From Otatea glauca (Eukaryota > Streptophyta > Magnoliopsida > Poales > Poaceae): 64,000 nt of DNA. How positions within the stretch are numbered: the stretch's first letter is position 1; each line of letters opens with the position of its first letter. The position numbers were made by a program, and so were the translations under genes. The notes beneath the pieces are model-generated. The model was not told the origin of the DNA and ran no database searches. It saw nothing but the letters and a program-made list of their open reading frames with translations. This document shows, piece by piece, positions 10,404-21,908 of this stretch. The stretch covers positions 9,463,278 to 9,527,277 of the forward strand of contig CM070720.1 in assembly GCA_036346275.1 (NCBI GenBank). The letters run 5' to 3'.

Positions 10404-11522
10404 ATGGTGAACACTCGCAGCAACAATGGAGCTTCAGGAAGTGGTCTGCGCTCAGGCAACAATCCCAATGAAGGAGCACCACCGCAGCAAGCACCGCCAG
10501 TGGATATGCAGAACTTGGGAGCTTTTCTCATGCGCAAACTCGGTTGATGCGCACTATGATGCACCGATGACCAATATGGATGCGATCAACAACCCCACGC
10601 TCGAAACAACAATGGCGGGCCTCGTCCTTACTCCAAGTTGTCGGACTTCATGAGGACCCGACCGCCAACATTCTCAGGAAATGTCAATCCCTTGGAAGCA
10701 GATGATTAGCTGAGAACCATTGAGAGGAAATTGTACATCACTCAATGTGAAGGCCATGAGAAGGTTCTTTACGCATCCCATCGCCTAGAGGAACAGTGCG
10801 CAGAATGGTGGGAGAACTATTGTGCTGCTCATGAAGCACCCATGGAAATCACATGGGAAGAGTTTGCAATGGCCTTCCGCCAGTACCATGTACCGGAAGG
10901 GATGATGGACCTGTAAAAGGAAGAGTTCAGGGCGCTTAAGCAAGGAGGCCAACCGGTGGCCGATTACTTGAACAAATTCACGCAGTTAGCTCGCTATGCT
11001 TCTGAGGACATAGCGACGGACAAGGCCAGGCAGTCCCGCTTCATGAAAGGACTAAACTCAGGGCTGCAGGTTGGGCTAATTATCCACACTTTTCCGGATT
11101 TTCAAGAATTGGTAAACAAGGCTTTGATCCTGGAGGATAAGCGCAAAGAACTGGGGGGAAATCACAAGCGCTTGATGACCAACCAAGGTGTACGCCCTAA
11201 CCACCTGCGAATAAGGATGACCCCACACAGTTTGCCAAGTTCCAACTGCAAGCTGTTGGTAAACCAGCAACACTGCGCGCGACCACCGTGACGAGTTATC
11301 GGGCGCGGTTCGGGTAACAATGCTCAAGGAGGAGTGCAGCAGTCAGCCGCCAGAAGGTGCTACAGTTGCAATGAGCTGGGGCATTATGCTAATAGATGTC
11401 CCCAGAAAGGAGGTATCACGCCAGTACGTTTCAACCTTGGAACGACGCCTGCTAAGGCACCGATGACGGGAGCGAATCGAGGAGCTGGACAGGCAGGAGC
11501 GACGCCTCAGGCTACTATTTGA
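10404..11522 (+). pseudogene. gag: gag of element A (degenerate)
   Basis: Gag would form the virus-like particle. Translation starts at ATG 10404 (MVNTRSNNGASGSG). A frameshift follows near 10520, and the Retrotrans_gag domain continues in 10731-11291, recognisable from AEWWENYCAAHEAP and FRQYHVPEGMMDL, with a stop at 10914. The zinc knuckle at 11352-11405 reads CYSCNELGHYANRCPQ, a CX2CX4HX4C motif. A Gly/Ala-rich linker ends at a TGA at 11521. Frameshifts and stops mean no full-length Gag can be made. Confidence 0.85.
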
Positions 11523-14500
11523 GGCAGAGTCAACCACATCACCGCCGATGGAGCCTGGAAGCATCGGGCGTCATCTTGGGTAAGTTTTGGTAAACTCAAG
11601 ACACAATGATTATTTGATTCAGGAGCTTCACATTCATTTGTCTCTCGAGCTTTTGCATCTGAAAATGGTTTGAGCATGAAAAATCTTAAGTGTGTGATGT
11701 TAGTCCAAGCCCCAGGATTTGAGTTAAGATCTAACTTTGCGTGTTTGGGGGTGAAGCTAATAATTAATGGGGTAGAGTTCCTAGCGAACTTGATTATTCT
11801 AGATGCCCAAGCTTTAGATGTCATTCTGGGAATGGACTGGTTGACCAAGCATAAGACATTTTTGGATTGTGGTCGAAGGGTTGTATCCATTGAAAGCCCT
11901 AGAGGAGAGAAAGTGAAATTTCAAGCGACAGCAGTTCGTGGTGGTCAATTAATGGTTAATAGCATGAGAACCGTCGGCATAGAGGATGTGCCAGTAGTCA
12001 GGGAATATCCAGACGTATTTCCAGAAGATCTGCCGGGAATGCCGCCAGACCGTGACATCGAGTTCGTCATTGAGTTAGCACCGGGAACCGCACCAATAGC
12101 AAAAAGACCTTATCGGATGCCTACCGATGAGTTGGTGGAGATGAAGAAACAGATCGACGAGTTATTAGAGAAAGGTTTTATAAGACCAAGTTCGTCGCCA
12201 TGGGGAGCGCCAGTTTTGTTTGTCAGGAAAAAGGATGGAAGCCTTAGAATGTGTATTGATTACCGTGCACTTAATGAAGTGACGGTTAAGAATAAGTATC
12301 CGTTGCCAAGGATTGATGATCTGTTCGACCAGTTGAGAGGAGCTGGAGTTTTCTCCAAGATAGACCTTCGTTCAGGATATCATCAGCTAAAGATTCGAAC
12401 AGAAGATGTTCCGAAGACCGCATTCTCTTCAAGATATGGACATTATGAGTTTACGGTCATGTCTTTTGGATTGACCAATGCGCCGGCATATTTCATGAAC
12501 TTGATGAATAAGATTTTCATGGAATACTTGGACAAGTTTGTTGTTGGGTTCATAGATGATATTTTGGTGTATTCAAAGACCGAAGCAGAGCAAGCAAATC
12601 ATCTGAGGCTAGTGTTACAAAAGCTACGTGAGCAATAGCTGTATGCTAAATTCAGTAAGTGCGACTTTTGGAAGGAAAAGGTGGAATTTCTCGATCATGT
12701 TATGACTGCAGAAGGAGTTGCCGTCGACTCAAGCAAAGTGGAGGCAGTGTTGCATTGGGAGCAACCAAAGTCTGTCACTCAAGTCCGAAGTTTTCTGGGA
12801 ATGGCAGGATATTATCGCCGGTTCATAAAAGGATTTTCGACGATTGTGAGACCTCTTACGCAGTTATTGAAAAAGGAAAAGAAATTTTCATGGACGCCAG
12901 ATTGTGATAAGAGTTTTGAGGAATTAAAGAAGCGTTTGACAACAGCCCCAGTGTTGCTTTTGCCTAATGTTCAGAACAGCTTCGATATATACTGTGATGC
13001 GTCAAGACAGGGTCTTGGATGCGTATTGATGCAAGAGGGTAAAGTGGTCGCATATGCGTCAAGGCAGTTAAGACCGCATGAAGGAAATTATCCTACGCAT
13101 GACTTGGAATTGGCTGCCATGGTGCATGCCTTGAAATTGTGGCGTCATTATCTCATTGGAAATAGATGTGAGATATATACGGACCATAAGAGTTTGAAAT
13201 ATATTTTCACCCAATCAGATCTAAATATGAGGCAAAGGAGATGGTTGGAATTAATCAAGGATTATTACATGGGAATTCATTACCATCCGGGAAAAGCAAA
13301 TGTGGTAGCTGATGCCTTAAGTCACAAGAGCTACATGGCGAATATGATGGTGCAGGAAGGACAGTCAGAACTGTGCAGAGAATTGCAAAATTTAAAACTG
13401 GAAGTAGTTTCAGAAGAATTCCTAGCTGCTTTGGAAGTGAAGCCAATGCTCGAAGATCAAATTCGAGAAGGACAAAAAGATGATGAGAAAGTCAACCGAA
13501 TCAAGGCTAAAAAGGATGAAGGATTAGCAAAGGACTTTACCGTGGATGACCAAGGTACCATGTGGTTCAAGGGTCGCATTTGTGTGCCAAATGCAGACGA
13601 ACTTAAGCGATTGATGTTGCAAGAGGCTCATGATTCCAAGTATTCAATTCATCCAGAAGCGCTAAGATGTACCAGACTTAAAGGAGAGGTTTTGGTGGCG
13701 AATATGAAGCGTGAAGTCGCCGAGCACGTTGCCTTGTGCGATGTATGCCAGAGAGTTAAGGCAATACACCAGAGACCAGCAGGTTTGCTACAACCGCTAA
13801 AAGTCCCGAGAATGGAAGTGGGAAGAAATCGGTATGGATTTCATCACGGTTTGCCAAGAACCCAAAGTGGGTATGATTCTATATGGGTCATTGTGGATCG
13901 ATTGACCAAAGTTGCTCACTTCATTCCAGCTTAAGACAACGTACTCGGAGACCGGTTAGCGAAATTATACATGGCGAGTTGTGTGTTTGCATGGTGTGCC
14001 TAGGAAAATAGTATCGACATGAGGTACTCGGTTCACCTCGAGATTTTGGGATAAATTGCACGGCTATGGGAACGCGATTGAACTTCAAGACAAAGATATC
14101 ACCCACGAGACCGATAGTCGAATGTAAAGAGTAAATCAGATTTTGGAAGATATGTTGAGGGCTTGCGCTTTAGCCTACACTACTTCATGGGACAAATGTT
14201 TATCAGATGCGAGTTCAAATATAACAACGAGCTACTGTGCTAGCTTGCGATGTCGCCATTTGAAGCTTTATATGGTCGTGCTTGTCGTACCCCGCTGAAT
14301 TAGAATGAGACAGGAGAGCGTATGATATTTGGCCCCAATGTTCTCAAGGAAGCTGAAGAGCAAGTTGCCATGATAAGAGAGAGGTTGAAAATCGCGTAGT
14401 CAAGACAAAAGAGTTACGCTGATAATCGACGCCGTGACTTGAGTTTCGAGCCAAACGATTTTGTGTATCTTAGAGTTACCCCTCTGAAAGGAGTTAAAAG

Positions 14501-14879
14501 GTTTCACGCTAAATGAAAGCTTGCTCCATGATATGTTGGACCATTCAAGATTTTGAGCCGTCGAGGAGAGGTTGCTTATCAGTTAGAGTTGCCGCAGTCT
14601 TTGGCAGGTGTGCATGACGTGTTCCATGTGTCGCAGCTCAGGAAGTGTCTTCGGGTACCAACAGAGCAGACGCTAGTAGAAAAGATTGAATTGCAGAAAG
14701 ATCTGACCTACAAGGAGCAACCAATCAAAATCCTGGATGTTATGGACCGCAAGACCAGGACCAAGTCAGCTCGTTTTTGCAGAGTTCAATGGAGCAACCA
14801 TTCCGAGAATGTGGCAACCTGGGAGCGTGAAGTGGATCTGAAGTCAGAATTCCGAAACCTATTCCCTAGTCAGCCTTGA
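11523..14879 (+). pseudogene. pol: pol of element A: AP-RT-RNase H-IN-chromodomain (degenerate)
   Basis: The aspartic protease active-site motif LFDSGASHSF lies near 11610-11640. RT follows in 11980-12640 with FIDD catalytic residues near 12550, then a single in-frame TAG at 12636. RNase H spans about 12985-13320 (DIYCDAS, TDHKSLKYIF). Integrase begins near 13610 with the CDVCQR half of its zinc motif at about 13738, and is degraded by frameshifts between 13935 and 14550. The C-terminal part (14553-14879) keeps the GPF/Y-like segment and a chromodomain-like end with VQWSNHSENVATWE. Chromodomains of this clade steer insertion towards methylated heterochromatin. Not functional as it stands. Confidence 0.9.
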
Positions 14880-14899
14880 ATCTCGGGGTTGAGATTCTG

Positions 14900-14915
14900 T
14901 TAAGGGGGGAAGGTT
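14900..14915 (+). promoter_or_regulatory. Polypurine tract of element A
   Basis: TTAAGGGGGGAAGGTT sits immediately upstream of the 3' LTR start (TG at 14916), as expected for the plus-strand primer of reverse transcription. Element B has the same arrangement at 62262-62277. Confidence 0.8.
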
Positions 14916-17900
14916 TGTAACATCCCAAAATTTGGCCTATAGTTTCACTTATGTGCATTTTGGTGATTTTCTGAAATTATTGGATTTTTTGGAATTTAAT
15001 TGAATTTATTTTAATTAAGTATATTGAACCTTTGGTGAAAATAAATTATATATAGATAAAACTAATATGAAGTTTTGCCAAAAATATTTTATTTGGATTC
15101 AAAATGTCTCGAAGTATTTATGAGAATTTTTTTGGATTTTTACTGATACTTTAATTACCTTAAATAAACTAATCTAATTTCGGGAAATATTTTAAATCAA
15201 AAAGCTTTTGAAAAATCGGTGAAAAGATCGGGCCAAAGCCCCTTTTCAGACGCGCGACGTGGCTGACGTTGCGCCCGCCACCGCCAACCGCCCGCCACGC
15301 GTGCGGACCGTTTGATCGGATCGCGCGGTCCTCTTTTCTCGTCGAAACCCTAGCGCGTGAGCCGTTGGATTGAGATCAAGCGGTCGGGATCGCTTCGCGT
15401 TGTTTTGGAAAGTTTTGATCGCATCCGTTGATTTTGGAAATGGCGTATCGGATCGTATCGCCCGGGAATCAATCGTGGTCGTTCATCTTGGATCGGACGG
15501 TCGTCGTCTCCGATTCGGTTTTCGAGTTCGTCGCCGCGTGCCGTCTCCGCCGCGGATTACTTAGGGTTTCCTTCCCTGTGCGCATGCCGAGGCTATAAAA
15601 GCCGCAGCCCGCACTCCGATGTTCCTCGTCCCCTTGCGCAGCCAGTAGCACTAGCCTCTTCGCTTGTTTCGCAACCGTCGTCGCTCGGGAGCTCGCCGTA
15701 GTTACGCAAGCACCGCCGCTAGCTTTCTCGCCTTTTCCGCCACCGTCAAGCCGCCGTTCGCAGCTCCGGTTCCAGATTCAGACTCGTCGCGTCGAGCCGC
15801 ACCGAAGCTGCTACTTCTTTTCGCCGGAGTCGCGCCGAAACGCCGTTCGGGTGGTCTTCTTCCTCCGCTCCGGTGCCAGTCCGCCGTCGTGCTGCCATCT
15901 TCGTCTCGGAGCTCGGACAACCGTTGGATCTTCCGGGGACATCTCAGATCGTGCCGCGTCGCTTCGTCTACAGTGAACAGCTCGGGTAAGCGTGGACCGT
16001 TGGATCAGGTCTGTTCGGTTGAGATCACGCCGCGTGTGCGTTAGAGCAGTAGCCATCGGATCGTCGCCCGGATGCGCACCGCGTGTCGAGCATCGGCACG
16101 GACGGCGTCGCAGCCAGTCCGGCGTCGCCGCGTGGCGGCGCGGGCGCCGTGAGTCGCGTCCACGGTGGACCAGAGGTGGTTCCGTGGACCGGGTCTGTGC
16201 GCCAGGTGACGTGTCAGCACCTGATTGGCTCGGGCCAGTGCTGACGTCAGCGTTGCACAATAAAAATCTTTTTCAATAGAAAAAAATTTCGGGAAAAATC
16301 GGAAATTCTATTTTCTGTAATTCAGTATTTATTCAAACTTCAAAAGGCTATATCTTTTGCATTTTAACTCGGAATTGAGTGATTCAAATTTCTAAAAATT
16401 TGTAAAATCAAGATCTATTTATTGGTGATTTTTTTATTTATTTTTGGGGTTCGTTTTCTCTCTGTTGTGGTGTTTATTTTGCTATTTTGGCATCGTTTCG
16501 CGTAGACGTTGAACTGCTCGGTGATCCGGAGGAAGATTCATCGCTTCAAGACCCAAGCTCAGAGCAAGACCAGCACCTACTCCAAGGCAAGTTGTGCTTT
16601 GATCATGTTGCACCCAATTTCACCAAATTGCTATTTTGTCATTTAAATTATGCATGATATTTTATGTGCATAAATGATTTCAATTAATCTGGGAATTAGA
16701 TGATATGCCTAATTGAATTAAATCACCCTTTGTCAATTTTATGCCATGATCTAATTGTCACCCTAGGATGTGGAATTATAGTTGGTTAATATTAATAATC
16801 AACATGGGACTAGTTAGACCGTCTTAGATTGCTTAGCCATGCCACGTCATCACATGTGTCCGAATGTTGTTACTTAATCTTGACTAATGGAATATGGAAT
16901 AATGTTTAAGAATTTGTGTGTCATGTGTTGTCACACATTGCTATCAAGTTGTCGTGGCGAGGAGGTCACACAACTAGATTGAAATGTTGGTGGCACGTGG
17001 TGCTTGGTAATCAACTGGGGTGGTAATGATTTAGATTGGGGCAAGTGGCAAGGGGCAGTGTGCCAAGGTGGGCTAGGATTGGCAGGGGTATGTGGAAGTC
17101 TTGCCTTAATCACTTTAAGGACTTAACCTTGCAAGCCTTTGACCTGAGTCTCTCTTGCAACCACATGTCTGGAATGAGACAGCCTAGCTGAATAATTTGT
17201 GAAGCCTAGATTTTGGTACTGTCGTGGTGAATAGTGAGTCCCGGGCTTACGGTTTAACTCACATGGCGCAAGAGGGGGGCCTTGTTGTGGTGGTTTAACC
17301 CTTCAGTGTTGAAACCTTAGCGAACAGTAGTGGGTCTAGGTGTAGCATTGTAAAGGCTTTGTTATGATCACTCGCCTTGGTGGTGTTTGGTTGTATCGTG
17401 TGGATAAAGTGCATAACCTCTGCAGAGTGTACAATCTATTCGAATAGTCGTGCTCACGGTATTGGGCAATGCGTGGGAATTACAGTTAAGGGTTAGACTT
17501 TTGTTAAACAAAAACTTGTTGGGATGGCAGGGTGCCATGGGAGGTGGAAATTGATTTAGGGTTGGAAACTTGGTTTACTTCAGAAATGCTGAATCTATTA
17601 ATTACTGTTTTTTGTTTTACTGCTTTTCAATCTATTTACTGTATTCTTGTTAAACGCCGCTCTACTGCAAAATAGCCATATTAGCCATTCCTTTGGATTA
17701 AGCCAAGCATATAGAATATTAGACTTGCATTGCTGTGCACAACTTGTTGAGTGCTTTATGTACTCACCCCAACAACAACAACTTCAGAAGAGGAAGAATC
17801 TACGCCTTTCGTGGAGGAGGATTATATGGGTGCGAATGATTAGGGTCCGAGCCTCATCAGTTGCCTGTGGTGAACTGGGGAGCTGCTACGCTTATTTATT

Positions 17901-18112
17901 TTTTTCCGCTGCTGCTTATTTGCTATTTCTTTTATAAGCCCTGTGTGGCAATAATCATGTAAGACAACAGTTACTATTAATTATTAAAGTTATGCTATAT
18001 TCCGCTGTGTATGACTATGATAGTATCTATGTTGAGCCTATGTGCACTAGCGTGATCCTGGACTAGTGCGGTATACACAGAGTGTCCGGATTTGCAAATT
18101 CGGGTCCCGACC
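14916..18112 (+). repeat. 3' LTR of element A
   Basis: It is a near copy of 5964-9188, starting TGTAACATCCC, with a TATA box at 15594. It ends at 18112 in ...TCCCGACC, where the 5' copy has ...TCCCGACA, so the invariant CA terminus has mutated. The target duplication GAAAC follows at 18113-18117. ORFs within are LTR shadows. Confidence 0.93.
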
Positions 18113-18117
18113 GAAAC

Positions 18118-19041
18118 TCATGTACTATATAAGAGTATATAGTTCAGTTTAGTATGAAGTCATCAGCAAAATGGGAAAAACAATATCGTACATTCTAACA
18201 GCAAGAAGGACAAACAGGTAATCTTCAAGAAGACAGAGCATGTAATATATCTATTATGATTCATTATTGTAAAATCCACTGGTGTATATGGAAAGATCAG
18301 ATGCTATGAGATTGCACAACATTTTATCTGTGTAAGATCTATTATTGCCAGCATGGTCATGATTTTGCGAAAGACATATATAAATAAGATATTCGAAAGG
18401 TATGTACACGAATGAGACTATAGATTGTCTACTTTGTTGAACAAATATGCAAATTAAGCAACTTGAAGGATTTTAATAGCTAAACAGCATTTTCAATAGC
18501 CTTAATTTAAGCCACTATACTACACGTTCATACATCACAGAAGCTAAAATAAACCACTAAATTAAAACTACGCAATAAGAAATGTCTACAAGATCCCAAT
18601 TATCAAGCATTCAATCATTTTTTGTGAATCCTGGTTACCCTGGTGCCAGAACTCATAGGGCTTGGTGTGGAGGAGCACGGCGAGGGCGCCGTTGTGGAGG
18701 TCGACGACGGCCTACGACTCCTGGGTATCGAGGCCACCGAGCCCGGCTGCGGCTACCTCGTCATGCAGTCGAGGGGCAATAGCGTGAGAGTGTGAGGGCG
18801 ACGGCGACGATGAGCGTGTGAGGACTAGGGTTAGGGCGTGAGGTCGAGGCGGCGACGGCGAGGGTGTGAGGCTAAGGTTAGGGTGTGAGGGCGAGGGCGT
18901 GAGGGTTCGGACTTAGAAGTGCGAATGGCAAGTGTGAGGGCAGCGGGTTGCGGTGAAGGGGGACATATCCCAGACGGTTCAAACATTGAACTGTTGTGAT
19001 ACAAGGTGCCTCATATATTAAATGTGTATGAAATTCAACAA
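18118..19041. other. CACTA remnant interior with G-rich, possibly captured segment
   Basis: 18118-18580 is AT-rich with nothing recognisable. 18640-18780 is GC-rich and may be a host gene fragment, but no reading frame is convincing. 18782-18960 repeats GTGAGGGCG-like units with two GGTTAGGG words; it is a degenerate G-rich tract. Subterminal CAGACGGTT repeats follow from about 18970. Confidence 0.4.
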
Positions 19042-19114
19042 GCGGTACTTAGCTCAGTTGGCAAGAGGCTTGGCCTGCATACGTAGTGTCCCGAGTTCGA
19101 ATTCCAGGGAAAGC
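19042..19114 (+). other. tRNA-like sequence in CACTA subterminal region
   Basis: An A-box-like TAGCTCAGTTGG (19050-19061) and a B-box-like GAGTTCGAATTCC (19093-19105) are spaced as in a tRNA gene. The central part would place TGC at the anticodon. The acceptor arms do not pair (GCGGTAC against GGGAAAGC), so this is tRNA-derived and not a functional gene. Confidence 0.5.
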
Positions 19115-20515
19115 AAATTTTGCTTTGTATGAGCAGTTACAACACAGACGGTTGTAATATTCCACCGTTCGTGATGAAGGCTAGGGCGTGGCAAGGGGCT
19201 TGACGTGGTAAGGGGATAGAGGCAGTGGATCATAGACGGTTTTCATTTTGAACTATCTATGATTCTGCTCATCACAGATGGTTCTATTTTGGAACTGTCT
19301 GTGATGTATAATTTATCTTTTTTTGTCATGTTACCATTGAGTAGATTATTTTAAGACTGCTTACTTTTAAGTAGTTTTTTAGAGCCTATTTTCGCTGGTA
19401 GTTTTTTTAAGCCAGTTTTTCCTACTACCAAATTTTGGTTATCGTTAATTGTAACCCAATGTAGCATCTCAAAATTTTCAAAGTAATTTGAAAATGAAAT
19501 TGAATGGAACTTTCAATTAAAAATTATGAGAGTGATTTAAAGTGTTGTCTTTTAGCTCAATCCAACCTTATTGAAAGGATGAACTGCAAACTAAAACTTC
19601 AAATCAAACAAAATATGAAAATGAATTGGAAATAAAAATTTAACCTAAAATTCCAACTGATCTAAAATTATATTGAATTTTGGTTCTTAAGAAATCTTTC
19701 ATTGTATTCATTTCCTTTCTGTTCATTACGAAACACAAAATATAATGAGGAATTAAATCTTAGACCTATAATTCTATTTACTGATGCTTTTTCTGAGTTT
19801 TATGGATCTTCTTGACTTTTCCTGGATTTTCTTGATTTCTGCTTCAATGGAGAAATCCTTTATATATATAATCTTAAGTAATAAAGAAAAGAAAAGAATA
19901 AAAATATATAACAATACAATAAATAAAAAATTTATCTAAGCTCATGAAACCTCCAGTAACTCAATTATAAATTTAAAAGTCATATCAAGTAATAAAATGT
20001 GACAAGAAAAGACTACAATGAGCCTTGACTAAAAACAGTGACAGTATCAGAATTTAATAAAAATAATATTAAATTATTTCAACTTAAAAATTTTATAACA
20101 TCCTAGGCTTAAAATTAAATATTAATAACAAAATTTATTAAAAATTTATTATATTTAAAAATTCAATTACAGAAAGGCTTAAAATCCAAGAATCAGAATG
20201 TCAGAATTTTATTAAATTAAATACAAAATATTTAGATTTCAAATTTTTAATAATGGACTCTGTACCTAAAATGAACACTTAAAAAAATTTCATAAAATTT
20301 TGATGAGTTATAAACTCTCAGAAAAATTTAAAATAGAAACCTGAAATCTGTGCACACTGCCTTTTCAGAATTTTTATAAAGTTTGTACGGCATATATCGG
20401 CCTGAAAATTTTACAGTAAAAAGAAACCTATCTAAAACTCACTCATAAAAATTATGAAATAATTTATGATACGATAGTAACTGATTCAATGAACTTAATC
20501 CGGCGATCCGCCCAC

Positions 20516-20522
20516 TATAAAA
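20516..20522 (+). promoter_or_regulatory. TATA box of truncated LTR
   Basis: TATAAAA in the context CCCACTATAAAACACTG marks the change from AT-rich U3-like to GC-richer leader sequence. Position and context parallel the TATA boxes of elements A and B. Confidence 0.55.
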
Positions 20523-21691
20523 CACTGAATTGCTTCTCCTCTCACTGCCCATGGGACCCAAACCCTGTTTGGGGCCACCTGTTAGCGAAACTGCCATCCA
20601 TCGTCTTCGTCAGCTCGCTGGCTCCCCGAAGCGAAGCTCGATTCCTCTGTTGATGGCGTCATTCGCTATAGCTCCTATCACCCGTAGACTCTAGCACATC
20701 GGTCTTTGCCACGCGGTAGCCTTTGCCTCAATTCTCGCTGCCTAGACATACCCTGTCGTTTGATTGTGCATTCACTGCCTCTGCCACTGCCATCTCTTCT
20801 CTTGTGCGGGCACCGAGAGCCTTCTCACCTAGTTCTTACTCGGGGCCAGCTCATCTACGCTCGACTACCTATTTAAGCTCGGCAAGCTCATCCACCAAGT
20901 CATCATCCTCGTGGAACCTCCAAGCCAAACCACTCCCTGCCGAACTCAAGCATTACCGAATCGCCATTAACACAGAACTCCAGAGCAAAAGGCAAACACC
21001 AAATTAGCTCGCCCAAGTGAATTTTTCTTCACTTCCTTGAGTCTGGAGCATCGCCAAGTATCCTTGAGCCTAACCCACACCTCCTTTTCAGCACATGTTA
21101 CCATTGCCACCTCTGTGTAGCCGTTCTTCCCTGAGTCTGGTTCCACGGTGGCAGAACAGCTCAGTCAATCTCCAGACCAACCAAGCGGCAAAATGGAATC
21201 TCTAAGAACCTATATGCTTAATCTTTTACCCATTTAAGATCTAACCTCATCGTTTTTGGCTCCCAGCCAACTTCCACTATTATTGCCACACGAACTCGGT
21301 GGCGCATCACTCTGGATCACCATTGGCCGTAACTGAAGCCCCCACTAGGTGCACAGCACCCTAATGGTGCTTCTTCGCCTGCCAGCCGGTCGATTCCGGT
21401 TGTCGTCCGCCGCCTTGCCTTTGCCATTTCTCTGTGCAGGCAAAGCTCAAGTGAGCTCGGACTAACTTCCTCCCGCTGTGATACTTGCCTTCGACTCCTG
21501 ACCTTGCTTCCTCATTCTTGCCTACGCTAGATGCCATTCTAGTGGTTTGGTGAGCTGCTTCGGATCCTTGGTTGCTGATCTGTAGTGCTCCCGAGCTCAT
21601 CTTCCTCCATTGCTGGCCAAGTAGCTTCAGGTCTCTAGGGTAAGAGTAGGTAAAGATCAAGTATTTTGGCATGCCACTTTGTCACAAAGAA

Positions 21692-21766
21692 CCAGTAGCT
21701 CGATTGGTTAGCCCCTTGTTCACCAGACGGTAGGTCCAAGGTTCGAACCCCAGCCCAACAGCCACA
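21692..21766 (+). other. tRNA-like module 1 in LTR leader
   Basis: GTAGCTCGATTGGTTAG (A-box-like, near 21696) and GGTTCGAACCCC (near-perfect B box, near 21740) are spaced as in a tRNA. The module follows the phrase ACTTTGTCACAA and is followed within 20 bp by TTTTTCTTCC, a Pol III terminator-like T run. No complete cloverleaf was found. Confidence 0.5.
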
Positions 21767-21846
21767 TGTGGTTTTTCTTCCATTTTTGGTTGCCTTCTAC
21801 TAGTCACTTCAACTAATTTAACAAGCTACTTTGTCACAAGCAAGAA

Positions 21847-21908
21847 CGTAGCCCAGGGGTAGAGCTATCAGCTAAATCAATAGATCTTGAGGTCAAATCC
21901 CAGCACCA
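21847..21908 (+). other. tRNA-like module 2 in LTR leader
   Basis: GTAGCCCAGGGGTAGAGC (A-box-like) and GAGGTCAAATCCCAG (degenerate B box) are again preceded by ACTTTGTCACAA and followed by T runs (ATTTTACTTTTTGC). With module 1 it forms an approximate tandem repeat of about 150 bp. Confidence 0.45.

Larger units (their letters stand above)
5964..18112 (+). mobile_element. Element A: Tekay-type Ty3/gypsy chromovirus, full length
   Basis: Two long LTRs (5964-9188 and 14916-18112) flank gag-pol in plus orientation. The element is bounded by the duplicated pentamer GAAAC at 5959-5963 and 18113-18117. Domain order is extra ORF, gag with zinc knuckle, aspartic protease, reverse transcriptase, RNase H, integrase and C-terminal chromodomain, which defines a chromovirus. 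RT motifs such as CIDYRALNEVT and SFGLTNAPAYFMNLMN are typical of the Tekay/Del clade. Total length is 12,149 bp. Several stops and frameshifts make it non-autonomous today. Its last base is C where an intact LTR ends in CA. Confidence 0.95.
4171..19459 (+). mobile_element. CACTA element remnant, interrupted by element A
   Basis: A canonical left terminus CACTACTGCACAATGACTC starts at 4171. Just inside (about 4215-4235) is the subterminal motif CAGACAGTTTTGTGAATTG. Related CAGACGGTT motifs with inverted partners recur at about 18970-19005, 19142-19175 and 19235-19310, on the far side of the inserted retrotransposon (5964-18112). I infer one CACTA element now split in two. The expected right terminus TTGTGCAGTAGTG is absent before the LTR sequence that starts at 19460, so the right end seems deleted. 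No transposase is visible; it looks non-autonomous. Confidence 0.5.

Noticed and set aside
18826..18890. GGTTAGGG words suggesting telomere repeats
   Set aside because: Only isolated words in a degenerate GTGAGGGCG tract; no tandem TTTAGGG array.
19042..19114. Functional tRNA-Ala gene
   Set aside because: Acceptor arms do not pair and the arms are degenerate; kept only as a tRNA-like sequence.
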